A DNA stretch of 31,753 nucleotides from Firmicutes bacterium CAG:555 (GCA_000431075.1 HF986883.1:1-31753), one strand, 5' to 3'. Shown: positions 1-7,022, numbered from the stretch's first letter. Program-made: numbers and translations. The notes: generated from the letters alone by a model not told the origin.

Positions 1-93
1 AGGGCGATTTATCCTTATCTGAATTCGCCCTTCGGGGGTCTCTTTTTTAATATCACGGCATAGTCTTGTACAAAAAGCAAAGGAGCACAGATT

Positions 94-384
94 ATGGCAT
101 ACGAGGAAAAGGAAAAGCTAAAGCCGGCGGTAAAGCCGCATTCGGTGAGCATGGACGACAGATGCAGGCTCAATGTCACGGGGGTCGACGATGTTGAGAG
201 CTTTGACGAGGCGACCATCGTCATGAACACCTCGCAGGGGAACCTCATCGTCCGGGGCAGCGGCCTGCACATCGGCAAGATAAGCCTCGATGTGGGCGAA
301 ATCAAGGTCGAGGGCATGATAACCGACCTCAACTACGAGGAAAAAGCGCACACAGGCGGCTTCTGGTCGAGGCTGTTCGGCTAA
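94..384 (+). CDS. yabP: Sporulation protein YabP
   Basis: A 96-aa soluble protein of the YabP/YqfC family, made in the mother cell and needed for spore cortex or coat assembly. The middle carries the family pattern: a short beta-rich core with ENV/LNVTGV-like residues (about 27-32), a DEATIVMNTSQG stretch (39-50) and a LHIGKISLDVGEIKVEG segment (58-74). The ATG is preceded by AAAGGAG about 9 nt upstream. The stop codon overlaps the yabQ start (TAATG), so the two are translationally coupled. The order yabP-yabQ-divIC matches the conserved Firmicutes cluster, which supports the call despite the short length. The usual upstream S4-domain gene (hslR/yabO) is not within the window. Confidence 0.9.
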   Translation: MAYEEKEKLKPAVKPHSVSMDDRCRLNVTGVDDVESFDEATIVMNTSQGNLIVRGSGLHIGKISLDVGEIKVEGMITDLNYEEKAHTGGFWSRLFG

Positions 385-905
385 TGGGGATCGATGTTTC
401 AAAGCAGCTTCTGCAGATCGGAGTTTCATGGCTCACGGGCTTTGCAGCGGGATTTGCCTACGATGTTTTCCGTGTGCTGCGCCGCAGGCTGAAAGCATCG
501 TCGCTGTTTGACGGACTGTTTTGCCTTGCCATGCTGTTTGCACTTTTCACCCTCGGCATGAGCGCAGGCGGCGGCTCGCTGCACATTTTCATGATAGCCT
601 TTTTCTGCCTCGGTTTTGCAAGCTATATGCTGCTTTTGAGCGATCTCGTGCTTGCCCTCCTCAACAAGATTGTGCAGCTCATTGCAGCACTTTTTGCACC
701 GATATTGCTAATTATGAAAAAAGCAGGCTCTGTCGTCAAAAAACACTTTTCAAAAGCAGGAAATTGGGTTAAACTGAGAGCACAAAAGAGGAGAAAGGGC
801 AAGGAGAAGGCAGTTGAAGAGGACACAATGCATTTTAGGGATAGCTCTGACGGTGCTGGTCGTATACGCTACACTGAGCCTCGCAGGCGTGATGAGCGAT
901 CTTAA
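384..905 (+). CDS. yabQ: Spore cortex biosynthesis protein YabQ
   Basis: A 173-aa membrane protein of the YabQ family, required for cortex formation in sporulating Firmicutes. The N-terminus has the family-typical helix with GFAAGFAYDVFRVLRR (about 19-34), followed by hydrophobic segments near 42-60, 66-88 and 90-112 and a basic cytoplasmic tail. It starts at an ATG overlapping the yabP stop. Its last 92 nt (814-905) also encode the start of divIC in another frame. That tail (after about residue 143) is charged and low in complexity, so its sequence is probably constrained mainly by divIC. The family call rests on the membrane pattern, the N-terminal motif and gene order. Confidence 0.85.
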   Translation: MGIDVSKQLLQIGVSWLTGFAAGFAYDVFRVLRRRLKASSLFDGLFCLAMLFALFTLGMSAGGGSLHIFMIAFFCLGFASYMLLLSDLVLALLNKIVQLIAALFAPILLIMKKAGSVVKKHFSKAGNWVKLRAQKRRKGKEKAVEEDTMHFRDSSDGAGRIRYTEPRRRDERS

Positions 906-1083
906 TGAAGCTATGGCGGCTACGGCGGAGCTTGAGGCTGAGCTTGCACAGGCACACAGCGAAAACGCAAAGCTCAGGGCCGATATCGACAGCCTCGGCA
1001 CGGATGAGTCCGCCGAGAAGCTTGCAAGGGAAAAGTTAGGACTCGTCAAATCGGATGAGATCGTGTTTATCGACATGAACTAA
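814..1083 (+). CDS. divIC: Septum formation initiator family protein DivIC/FtsB
   Basis: An 89-aa bitopic division protein. It has a short basic N-terminus, one membrane segment (about 7-26), then a coiled coil (about 29-65) and the family ending AREKLGLVKSDEIVF (about 71-85). DivIC partners with FtsL and DivIB at the division septum. The start is a TTG at 814, chosen because AAGGAG lies at 801-806 with a 7-nt spacer and because no later start keeps the membrane helix. It therefore begins 92 nt inside yabQ. A strong terminator follows, closing the yabP-yabQ-divIC operon. Confidence 0.88.
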   Translation: MKRTQCILGIALTVLVVYATLSLAGVMSDLNEAMAATAELEAELAQAHSENAKLRADIDSLGTDESAEKLAREKLGLVKSDEIVFIDMN

Positions 1084-1142
1084 CAAGGCACATTCCTTGC
1101 AAAAACGGCACAGCGTGCCGGCATACATGCCGAAAACTCGGT

Positions 1143-1178
1143 AAAAGCAGCCAGGCAAGCGCTTTTGGCTGCTTTTTT
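1143..1178 (+). terminator. Rho-independent terminator of the yabP-divIC operon
   Basis: An 11-bp perfect stem (AAAAGCAGCCA at 1143-1153 with TGGCTGCTTTT at 1166-1176) and a 12-nt loop, followed by a T run (1173-1178). It lies 60 nt after the divIC stop codon. Confidence 0.9.
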
Positions 1179-1625
1179 GCGCCCAAAAGCTGAAATTTCT
1201 CATCCTGCGATTCTGCACAACGCAATTGCTGCCCAAAATCAATCGATGCAGATTTTGCTCGTTTGTCTGTGGGAGTTTTACGAAAATTTTAAGCATCTCC
1301 CGAAAATAGCCGTTAAAAAATGCAAGTCCGGCAAGCAAGGAAAGCTTAAACAGCGGCAAATTTGCATATTTTCAAAGCCTGAACTTGCAAATGAAATTCT
1401 GACTGTCTGCAAAATGCAAGGCGCAATGCATCTGTTAAAACTTAAACTTGCATTTTTAACGCCTGATTAACGCTCAAAGCACCTAAAATGCATAATGCAT
1501 GGTGCGTTCCTTCAAAATGCAAAAATGAAATTGCACGGTTTTGAAAGATGGCGAAAATAAACTGCAAAAGCGATTAAATTGTGCAATTTCAACAAATGCG
1601 TTTGTGTAGGTCTCACAAAAAAGAG
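1179..1625. other. Non-coding, AT-rich, TGCA-rich spacer
   Basis: About 450 nt with no convincing gene on either strand. Open frames here either start inside the terminator or overlap divIC, lack ribosome sites and resemble no family I know. Composition is far more AT-rich than the flanks. The tetramer TGCA, usually within AATGCA, TTGCAAA or ATGCAT, recurs roughly every 20-40 nt between 1213 and 1585, including two ATGCAT palindromes at about 1489-1501. It may hold regulator sites, an uncharacterised RNA or decayed sequence; nothing visible decides among these. Confidence 0.6.
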
Positions 1626-1653
1626 TTGATTTTTCATAAAAAACAGCTATACT
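1626..1653 (+). promoter_or_regulatory. Sigma-A-type promoter for the 25-aa ORF
   Basis: TTGATT (1626-1631), a 16-nt spacer, TATACT (1648-1653). The predicted transcription start is near 1660, about 50 nt before the small ORF. The region lies downstream of a terminator, so this unit needs its own promoter. Confidence 0.7.
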
Positions 1654-1712
1654 GAAATCACAGACAGGAAAACAAACCCGGACTTGAATTTATGAAAAGG
1701 AGATCTATTAAA

Positions 1713-1790
1713 ATGGTAGCAGGACTCGGAATTTTTGTTGCAGCTTACTTTGCAGGCATGGTCTGCATGACCGTAAAGGGCATGGCATAA
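1713..1790 (+). CDS. Putative 25-aa small membrane protein
   Basis: A short ORF starting MVAGLGIFVAAYFAGM and ending VKGMA. It is almost wholly hydrophobic, has five Met and one Cys, and could form a single transmembrane helix (about residues 3-20) with one Lys near the end. AAGGAG at 1697-1702 with a 10-nt spacer supports this ATG. An in-frame ATG at 1692 would add seven residues but has no ribosome site. It sits between its own promoter (1626-1653) and a strong terminator (1818-1846), so the transcript is about 190 nt and holds nothing else. I do not recognise the peptide. Alternatives are a regulatory RNA with a chance ORF, a type I toxin-like peptide (no antisense partner is evident), or a leader peptide, though no attenuation partner is visible. 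Confidence 0.6.
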   Translation: MVAGLGIFVAAYFAGMVCMTVKGMA

Positions 1791-1817
1791 TAGATTTGAC
1801 TTATTGATATAGACTTG

Positions 1818-1846
1818 AAAGGCAGCCTGACCGGCTGCCTTTTTTC
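1818..1846 (+). terminator. Rho-independent terminator of the small-ORF unit
   Basis: A 10-bp perfect stem (AAAGGCAGCC at 1818-1827, GGCTGCCTTT at 1833-1842) with a 5-nt loop and a T run to 1845. It lies 27 nt after the 25-aa ORF stop and separates that unit from the pseudouridine synthase gene. Confidence 0.92.
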
Positions 1847-1875
1847 TTGCGCTTGCGGCATAAAGCGTGTATACT
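1847..1875 (+). promoter_or_regulatory. Possible promoter abutting the pseudouridine synthase start
   Basis: TTGCGC (1847-1852), a 17-nt spacer, TATACT (1870-1875). The predicted transcription start (about 1882-1883) coincides with the A of the ATG, so the mRNA would be leaderless. The -35 is poor, so this is moderate evidence only. Confidence 0.45.
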
Positions 1876-1882
1876 TGGTGAC

Positions 1883-2860
1883 ATGAAAGAATTAACTGTA
1901 AAACGAAACGACGCAGGCCAGCGGCTCGACCGCTTTGTGGGCAAGGCAGTACCGCTGCTGCCCGAGGCTCTGCTGCAAAAATACATAAGGATAAAACGCA
2001 TAAAGCTTAACGGCAAGGGCGCAAAGCGTGACACACGCCTGAATGAGGGCGATGTGCTGAGCCTATATATAAACGATGAATTTTTTGAAAAGCCGAGGGA
2101 GGAAAACTCCTACCTCAAGGTCGGAACGCCGAAATTAAGCATCGTCTACGAAGACGAGAATATTCTGCTTGCCGACAAAAAGCCCGGCGTTTTGTGCCAC
2201 AGCGCAGGCCAGTGGGACTATAACACCCTCATTGCCAACATCCAAGCCTATATGGCGCAAAAGGGCGAGTGGCAGCCAAAAGAGGAAAACTCTTTTGCGC
2301 CTGCATTGTGCAACCGCATCGACCGCAACACCGGCGGTATCGTCATTGCCGCCAAAAATGCTGAGGCACTGCGGATATTAAACGACAAGATAAAAGACCG
2401 TGAGATTGAAAAGCTATACCTTTGCGCCGTGCAGGGCAGACCCAAGCCTGCACAGGGAAGACTGGAAAATTATCTTTTCAAGGACGCACAGAAAAATCAG
2501 GTCTATGTAAAAACCCGTCCCGAGCCCGGGGCGAAGACCGCTGTCACCGAGTACCGCACGATAGCAACAAACGGTGCGCTGTCGCTTGTCGAGTGCAGGC
2601 TTCTGACCGGCCGCACGCATCAGATAAGAGCGCAGATGGCGCATTTCGGCTGCCCGCTGTTAGGTGACGGAAAGTACGGCAGCGAGCGCTTTAACAAGGG
2701 CTACGGCGAAAAGGGACAGGCGCTTTATTCGTACAAGCTGCGCTTTGAGTTCCCCACGGATGCAGGCTGCTTAGAGTATCTCAGAGGCCGTGAGTTTTGC
2801 GTTCGTTCCGTCGATTTTGCCGAAAAATACTTCGGTATATCCGAGCTTGGGGCACTATAA
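1883..2860 (+). CDS. RluA-family 23S rRNA pseudouridine synthase
   Basis: A 325-aa protein with an N-terminal S4 RNA-binding domain (about 10-70: AGQRLDRFV, IRIKRIKLNG) and a RluA-type catalytic domain. The motif CNRIDRNTGGIVIAAK contains the catalytic Asp of the HRLDRxTSG signature, here with Asn-Arg in place of His-Arg. The C-terminal LTGRTHQIRAQMAHFGCPLLGDGKYG block is typical. It isomerises uridines in rRNA; whether it matches RluC, RluD or another paralog cannot be decided by eye. An in-frame start at 1847 would lie in the preceding terminator, so ATG 1883 is preferred. That start has only a weak GGTGA next to it. Confidence 0.88.
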   Translation: MKELTVKRNDAGQRLDRFVGKAVPLLPEALLQKYIRIKRIKLNGKGAKRDTRLNEGDVLSLYINDEFFEKPREENSYLKVGTPKLSIVYEDENILLADKKPGVLCHSAGQWDYNTLIANIQAYMAQKGEWQPKEENSFAPALCNRIDRNTGGIVIAAKNAEALRILNDKIKDREIEKLYLCAVQGRPKPAQGRLENYLFKDAQKNQVYVKTRPEPGAKTAVTEYRTIATNGALSLVECRLLTGRTHQIRAQMAHFGCPLLGDGKYGSERFNKGYGEKGQALYSYKLRFEFPTDAGCLEYLRGREFCVRSVDFAEKYFGISELGAL

Positions 2861-2891
2861 GTAAAAATGCGGCGAAATTTTGGAATTTTTG

Positions 2892-2920
2892 TTGACTTTC
2901 CAATGGTTTGTATGTATATT
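2892..2920 (+). promoter_or_regulatory. Promoter of the potABCD operon
   Basis: TTGACT (2892-2897), a 17-nt spacer, TATATT (2915-2920). The transcription start is expected near 2927, giving a leader of about 75 nt that begins almost directly with a long hairpin. Confidence 0.75.
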
Positions 2921-2932
2921 GTTATCGTCTGC

Positions 2933-2968
2933 AAAGGACGCTCCGGAAGCAGTTTCGGAGCGTCCTTT
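2933..2968 (+). terminator. Long hairpin in the potA leader (attenuator, stabiliser or terminator)
   Basis: AAAGGACGCTCCG (2933-2945) pairs perfectly with CGGAGCGTCCTTT (2956-2968). Three further pairs (one G-U) close a 4-nt GCAG loop, making about 16 bp. The downstream T run is interrupted (TTTAGTATT, then a second T run at about 2978-2983). It lies between the promoter and the potA ribosome site (GGGGGAGG, about 2990-2996). It may terminate read-through from the upstream gene, attenuate pot transcription or protect the mRNA 5' end. No alternative pairing partner was found. Confidence 0.65.
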
Positions 2969-3001
2969 AGTATTAAATTTTTTAGAAATGGGGGAGGATA
3001 A

Positions 3002-4168
3002 ATGTCCAAAGAACTCATTCGCCTTGTGAATTGTCAAATGGCGTTTGACGACGAGATCGTTTTAGACGATATTAACCTGTATTTCAATGATAAGGAATTC
3101 CTCACGCTTTTAGGCCCCTCCGGCTGCGGTAAGACCACCACGCTCAGGATCATCGGCGGTTTTATAAAGCCCACAGGCGGCGATGTGTTTTTTGACGGCG
3201 AGAGGATCAATGATGTCCCGCCTCACAAGAGAAAGGTCAACACCGTTTTCCAGAAGTATGCGCTGTTTCCGCACCTTGATGTGTACGAGAATGTCGCCTT
3301 CGGGCTGCGCCTTGCAAAGCTGCCCGAGCAGGAGATAGACGAGCGTGTTACTCAGATGCTGGAGATTGTCAGCCTCAAAGGCTTTGAAAACCGCAAGGTT
3401 TCGCAGCTTTCCGGCGGCCAGCAGCAGCGTGTTGCCATTGCCAGAGCCCTTGTCAACAGACCCAAGGTGCTGCTGCTTGACGAGCCTCTCGGCGCACTTG
3501 ACCTCAGACTGCGCAAGGATATGCAGAACGAGCTCAAGCGCATCCAGCAGGCGATGGGCATTACTTTTATATATGTCACTCATGACCAGGAGGAAGCACT
3601 TTCCATGTCCGACACCGTTGTTGTCATGGACAAGGGCCGCATCCAGCAGATAGGCACTCCCGAGGATATCTACAACGAGCCGAAAAACGCCTTCGTTGCT
3701 GACTTCATCGGCGAGAGCAATATCCTCGACGGCGTTATGCTCGAGGACAGACTGGTCAAGTTCTTCGGTCGTAAATTCAAGTGTGTCGACGCAGGCTTTG
3801 AGAAAAACGAGCCTGTCGATGTCGTCATCCGCCCCGAGGATATCGATATCGTTCCGCCCGACGACGGTCACCTTTGCGGCACGGTAACGAGCGTCACATT
3901 CAAGGGCGTTCACTACGACACGATAGTCGATTTCAAGGGCTTTAAGTGGCTTATCCAGACGACCGATTTTTACGAGGTCGGCTCGTATATCGGCATCCGC
4001 CTTGAGCCGGAGGATATCCACATCATGCATAAGAGCGAGTACTCCGGCATGTTCGGCGATTACAGCTCCTACTCTGCCGAGTACGATGAAATGGACGACC
4101 CCGAGGTCTACCTTGAGGGCGGCGAGGAAGCGGAGGAGTCTGCGGAGGGCGGCGAAGATGAAGAGTAG
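3002..4168 (+). CDS. potA: Spermidine/putrescine ABC transporter ATP-binding protein PotA
   Basis: A 388-aa ATPase that powers polyamine uptake with the PotB and PotC permeases. Visible motifs are Walker A GPSGCGKTT (38-46), the Q-loop around VFQKYALFP (82-90), signature LSGGQQQR (136-143), Walker B VLLLDEP (156-162) and switch His in THDQEEA (about 194). A TOBE-type domain follows (about 235-350). The extreme C-terminus is a strongly acidic tail of about 30 residues rich in Glu and Asp, beyond the usual family end and of unknown role. A GGGGGAGG ribosome site precedes the ATG. It is first in potABCD and overlaps potB by 11 nt. Confidence 0.95.
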   Translation: MSKELIRLVNCQMAFDDEIVLDDINLYFNDKEFLTLLGPSGCGKTTTLRIIGGFIKPTGGDVFFDGERINDVPPHKRKVNTVFQKYALFPHLDVYENVAFGLRLAKLPEQEIDERVTQMLEIVSLKGFENRKVSQLSGGQQQRVAIARALVNRPKVLLLDEPLGALDLRLRKDMQNELKRIQQAMGITFIYVTHDQEEALSMSDTVVVMDKGRIQQIGTPEDIYNEPKNAFVADFIGESNILDGVMLEDRLVKFFGRKFKCVDAGFEKNEPVDVVIRPEDIDIVPPDDGHLCGTVTSVTFKGVHYDTIVDFKGFKWLIQTTDFYEVGSYIGIRLEPEDIHIMHKSEYSGMFGDYSSYSAEYDEMDDPEVYLEGGEEAEESAEGGEDEE

Positions 4169-4967
4169 ATCGCTTGCCGCACCATACCTTGTATGGATGG
4201 CGCTTTTTACGATAGTTCCGCTTGCCATCGTTGCATATTTTGCATTCACCGATTCGCAGACGGGTGAGTTTACGATGAAGAACATCGCAAACCTCGGAAA
4301 TTATATGCCGATTCTCATAAAGAGCATTTGGCTTGCGCTTATCTCTTCGCTTATCTGCCTTGTCATCGGCTACCCGGTGGCGTACTATATCGCAGGCTGC
4401 AATGAGACGACGCAGAGGTTTCTCTATATGCTCGTCATGCTGCCCATGTGCATAAGCTTTCTGCTGCGCACGCTGGCGTGGGTCGCCCTCACCGAGGACA
4501 CGGGCATTATAAATAACATCATCACAGCCCTCGGCATGGAGCCGCTGCCGCTTATACGCAATAACGGCGCCGTTGTGCTCGGCATGGTGTATAATTACCT
4601 GCCGTACATGATAATGCCGCTTTACACCGTCATCATGAAGATCGACAGGCGCCTTATCGAGGCAGCGGAGGATCTCGGCTGCAACGGTGCAAATGTGTTC
4701 AAAAGGGTCATCCTGCCGCTGAGCGTCCCGGGCATAATCTCGGGCTTTACCATGGTGTTCGTGCCTGCGGTATCGACCTTTTACATTTCCCAGAAGCTCG
4801 GCTCGTCGGGCACAACGCTCATCGGCGATGTCATCGAGAGCCAGTTCAAAACTGCATATAACCCCAATTTAGGTGCGGCGCTCAGCCTTGTGCTGATGGT
4901 CATGATATTTGTCTGCATCGGAGTTATGAACCGCTTCAGCGATGATGAGGAGGTCATAACGGTATGA
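4158..4967 (+). CDS. potB: Spermidine/putrescine ABC transporter permease PotB
   Basis: A 269-aa inner-membrane permease with about six transmembrane helices. The EAA loop that docks onto PotA is visible as EAAEDLGCNGANVFKRVILPLSVPG (C-terminal half, around 170-195). ATG 4158 is chosen because it begins the classic permease N-terminus (MKSRSLAAPYLVWM, first helix following). GGAGG lies about 10 nt upstream inside potA. Longer in-frame extensions upstream would read potA in the wrong frame. It overlaps potA by 11 nt and potC by 4 nt (ATGA), so translation is coupled. Confidence 0.95.
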   Translation: MKSRSLAAPYLVWMALFTIVPLAIVAYFAFTDSQTGEFTMKNIANLGNYMPILIKSIWLALISSLICLVIGYPVAYYIAGCNETTQRFLYMLVMLPMCISFLLRTLAWVALTEDTGIINNIITALGMEPLPLIRNNGAVVLGMVYNYLPYMIMPLYTVIMKIDRRLIEAAEDLGCNGANVFKRVILPLSVPGIISGFTMVFVPAVSTFYISQKLGSSGTTLIGDVIESQFKTAYNPNLGAALSLVLMVMIFVCIGVMNRFSDDEEVITV

Positions 4968-5797
4968 AAAAATTCAACAAGATATTCACCGTCATCGTTA
5001 TGCTGTTCCTCTATCTGCCGATGATAGTGCTGGGTGTTGCGTCCTTTAACAGCGGCATGGACATTGCGGTGTTCAAGGACTTTACCTTTGATAACTACGG
5101 CGAATTATTCAAAGACAGCGTGCTGCTGCCGCTTCTGCTTAATTCCGTCATCGTTGCCGTTATCTCCTCGCTTATTGCGACCGTTATCGGCTCTGCCGCC
5201 GCCATCGGCATCCACTCAATGGGGCCGAGGCTTCGCAGCTTCACCATGGGAGTGACAAATATCCCGCTCACAAACCCCGAGATTGTCACCGGCGTTTCAC
5301 TGGCACTGCTTTTTGCCTTTGTCGGCACGATGATGAAGATAAACAACATCCTTGGCTTTGCCACGCTGCTGATTGCGCACATAACCTTCAACCTGCCGTA
5401 TGTCATCCTTTCGGTCATGCCCAAGCTCCAGCAGATGGATCCCCACCTGCGTGAGGCGGCGATGGATCTCGGCTGCACGCCGTGGCAGGCGTTTTACAAG
5501 GTCGTTATCCACGAGATAACCCCGGGCATCGTCTCGGGTGCGCTCATGGCGTTCACTATGAGCCTTGACGACTTTGTCATCAGCTATTTTGTCTACGGCC
5601 CCCGCTTCGTCACCCTGCCCGTAGAGATATATAACTACACCAAAAAGCCGCTCCAGCCGAAGATATACGCACTGTTTACACTGCTGTTTGCGGCGATACT
5701 GCTCGTGATGGTCGTCATGAACCTCTTGCAGGAGCGTGACGCAAAGCGCAGCCGTGAAAACCGCCGTGCCTTCCGCAGAAAGCAGGTGAGCGCATGA
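4964..5797 (+). CDS. potC: Spermidine/putrescine ABC transporter permease PotC
   Basis: A 277-aa permease, second half of the transmembrane channel. It has about six helices and the EAA motif EAAMDLGCTPWQAFYKVVIHEITPG (about 166-190), followed by SLDDFVISYFVYGP, typical of PotC. The tail is basic (ERDAKRSRENRRAFRRKQ), consistent with a cytoplasmic C-terminus. Start and stop each overlap neighbours by 4 nt (ATGA), giving tight stoichiometric coupling with potB and potD. Confidence 0.95.
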   Translation: MKKFNKIFTVIVMLFLYLPMIVLGVASFNSGMDIAVFKDFTFDNYGELFKDSVLLPLLLNSVIVAVISSLIATVIGSAAAIGIHSMGPRLRSFTMGVTNIPLTNPEIVTGVSLALLFAFVGTMMKINNILGFATLLIAHITFNLPYVILSVMPKLQQMDPHLREAAMDLGCTPWQAFYKVVIHEITPGIVSGALMAFTMSLDDFVISYFVYGPRFVTLPVEIYNYTKKPLQPKIYALFTLLFAAILLVMVVMNLLQERDAKRSRENRRAFRRKQVSA

Positions 5798-6987
5798 AAA
5801 AGCTGCTTTCACTTATCCTGTGTCTTGTGCTCGTGCTGACCGCCGTTCCAGTGACGGCGAGCGCAGAGCAGGTGACGATAAATGTGTATAACTGGGGTCA
5901 GTATATCTCCGATGGAACGGACGGCTATATCGATGTCAATAAGGCATTCACCGAGGCCACCGGCATCAAGGTCAACTACATGACCTTTGACTCGAACGAG
6001 ACCATGTACACCAAGCTCAAGACCGGCGGCAGCACCTACGATGTCATCATCCCATCGGACTACATGATAGCCCGCCTTATCTCCGAGGACATGCTGCTGG
6101 AGATAGATCACTCGAATATCCCCAACTACGCCGATGTCGACGAGGCGTACAAGAACACCGCCTTTGACCCGGATAACAAGTACACAGTGCCGTATACTTG
6201 GGGTACCGTGGGTATCATCTACAACAAAAAATATGTTGATGAAGCCGACCTCGGCTCGTGGGATCTGCTGTGGAACAGCAAGTATTCCGGCAAGATACTC
6301 ATGTTCGATAATCCCCGTGACGCATTTGCGATATCGGAGCTTTTGCTGGGTATCGATATAAACACCGAGGCTGAGGACGAGCTGCGCAGTGCAGCGTATA
6401 AGCTCATCGAGCAAAAGCCCCTTGTGCAGAGCTATGTCATGGATCAGATCTATGACAAGATGGAGCGTGAGGAGGCGTGGATTGCACCGTATTACGCAGG
6501 CGACTATCTGCAAATGGTGCAGGAGAACGAAGATCTCGGCTTTTACTTCCCCAAGGAGGGGTTCAACCTCTTCATCGATGCAATGTGCATCCCGAAAAGC
6601 TGCCAGAACAAGGCCGCCGCCGAGGCGTACATCAACTTCATGTGCGACGCTCAGGTAGCGGGTGAGAACCTTGATTATCTCGGCTATTCAACGCCCATTT
6701 CTGCCGCAAAGGAATACATGGACCCTGACATGGTCGCAAGCGATATAGCCTACCCGAGCGAGGAAACGCTTGCAATGGGCTCGGCGTTTTCCTACCTCGG
6801 AGAGCAGACAAACCAGCTCATGGATTCGCTTTGGCTCGAGGTCAAAACGCAGGGCAGCGTCGACAACTATGCGATAGTCAGCATGGCAGTCATCGCCGTC
6901 GGCCTTGCGGCGTACTTCACCATCCACGGCGTGCGCAAGAAAAAGCGTATCGCCAACCGCTGCAAAAAGTGGAAAACTCAAGAATGA
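5794..6987 (+). CDS. potD: Polyamine ABC transporter substrate-binding protein PotD, C-terminally anchored
   Basis: A 397-aa PotD/PotF-type binding protein. It has a signal peptide (about 1-24, hydrophobic core LLSLILCLVLVLTAVPV, cut near SAEQ) and the family start INVYNWGQYI (about 29-38), then typical sequences such as YDVIIPSDYMIARL and PYTWGTVGIIYNKKYV. It would capture spermidine or putrescine outside the membrane. Unlike usual Gram-positive PotD, the signal has no lipobox Cys. Instead the C-terminus has one helix (about 358-376, AIVSMAVIAVGLAAYFTIHG) and a basic tail (RKKKR), so it is probably anchored like a type I membrane protein. It is last in potABCD and followed by a terminator. 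Confidence 0.92.
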   Translation: MKKLLSLILCLVLVLTAVPVTASAEQVTINVYNWGQYISDGTDGYIDVNKAFTEATGIKVNYMTFDSNETMYTKLKTGGSTYDVIIPSDYMIARLISEDMLLEIDHSNIPNYADVDEAYKNTAFDPDNKYTVPYTWGTVGIIYNKKYVDEADLGSWDLLWNSKYSGKILMFDNPRDAFAISELLLGIDINTEAEDELRSAAYKLIEQKPLVQSYVMDQIYDKMEREEAWIAPYYAGDYLQMVQENEDLGFYFPKEGFNLFIDAMCIPKSCQNKAAAEAYINFMCDAQVAGENLDYLGYSTPISAAKEYMDPDMVASDIAYPSEETLAMGSAFSYLGEQTNQLMDSLWLEVKTQGSVDNYAIVSMAVIAVGLAAYFTIHGVRKKKRIANRCKKWKTQE

Positions 6988-6993
6988 CGAAAT

Positions 6994-7022
6994 AATCGAC
7001 CGAATTATTCGGTCGATTTTTT
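6994..7022 (+). terminator. Terminator between convergent potD and sigE
   Basis: An 11-bp perfect stem (AATCGACCGAA at 6994-7004, TTCGGTCGATT at 7008-7018), a 3-nt loop and T6 (7017-7022). The sigE coding end (minus strand) abuts it at 7021. The AT-rich other flank may let it serve sigE weakly as well. Confidence 0.9.

Noticed and set aside
1036..1359. A 107-codon minus-strand frame overlapping divIC
   Set aside because: It is antisense to a well-supported gene, without ribosome site or recognisable family.
1165..1470. A 101-codon open frame on the plus strand in the spacer after divIC
   Set aside because: It starts inside the terminator hairpin, has no ribosome site, and its composition is that of AT-rich non-coding DNA.
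1818..1846. Terminator after the 25-aa ORF as an attenuator controlling the pseudouridine synthase
   Set aside because: No alternative pairing partner for its arms was found upstream, and the downstream gene has its own possible promoter.
3110..4285. A 391-codon minus-strand frame opposite potA
   Set aside because: A long shadow frame produced by the codon bias of potA; potA has all ABC motifs.
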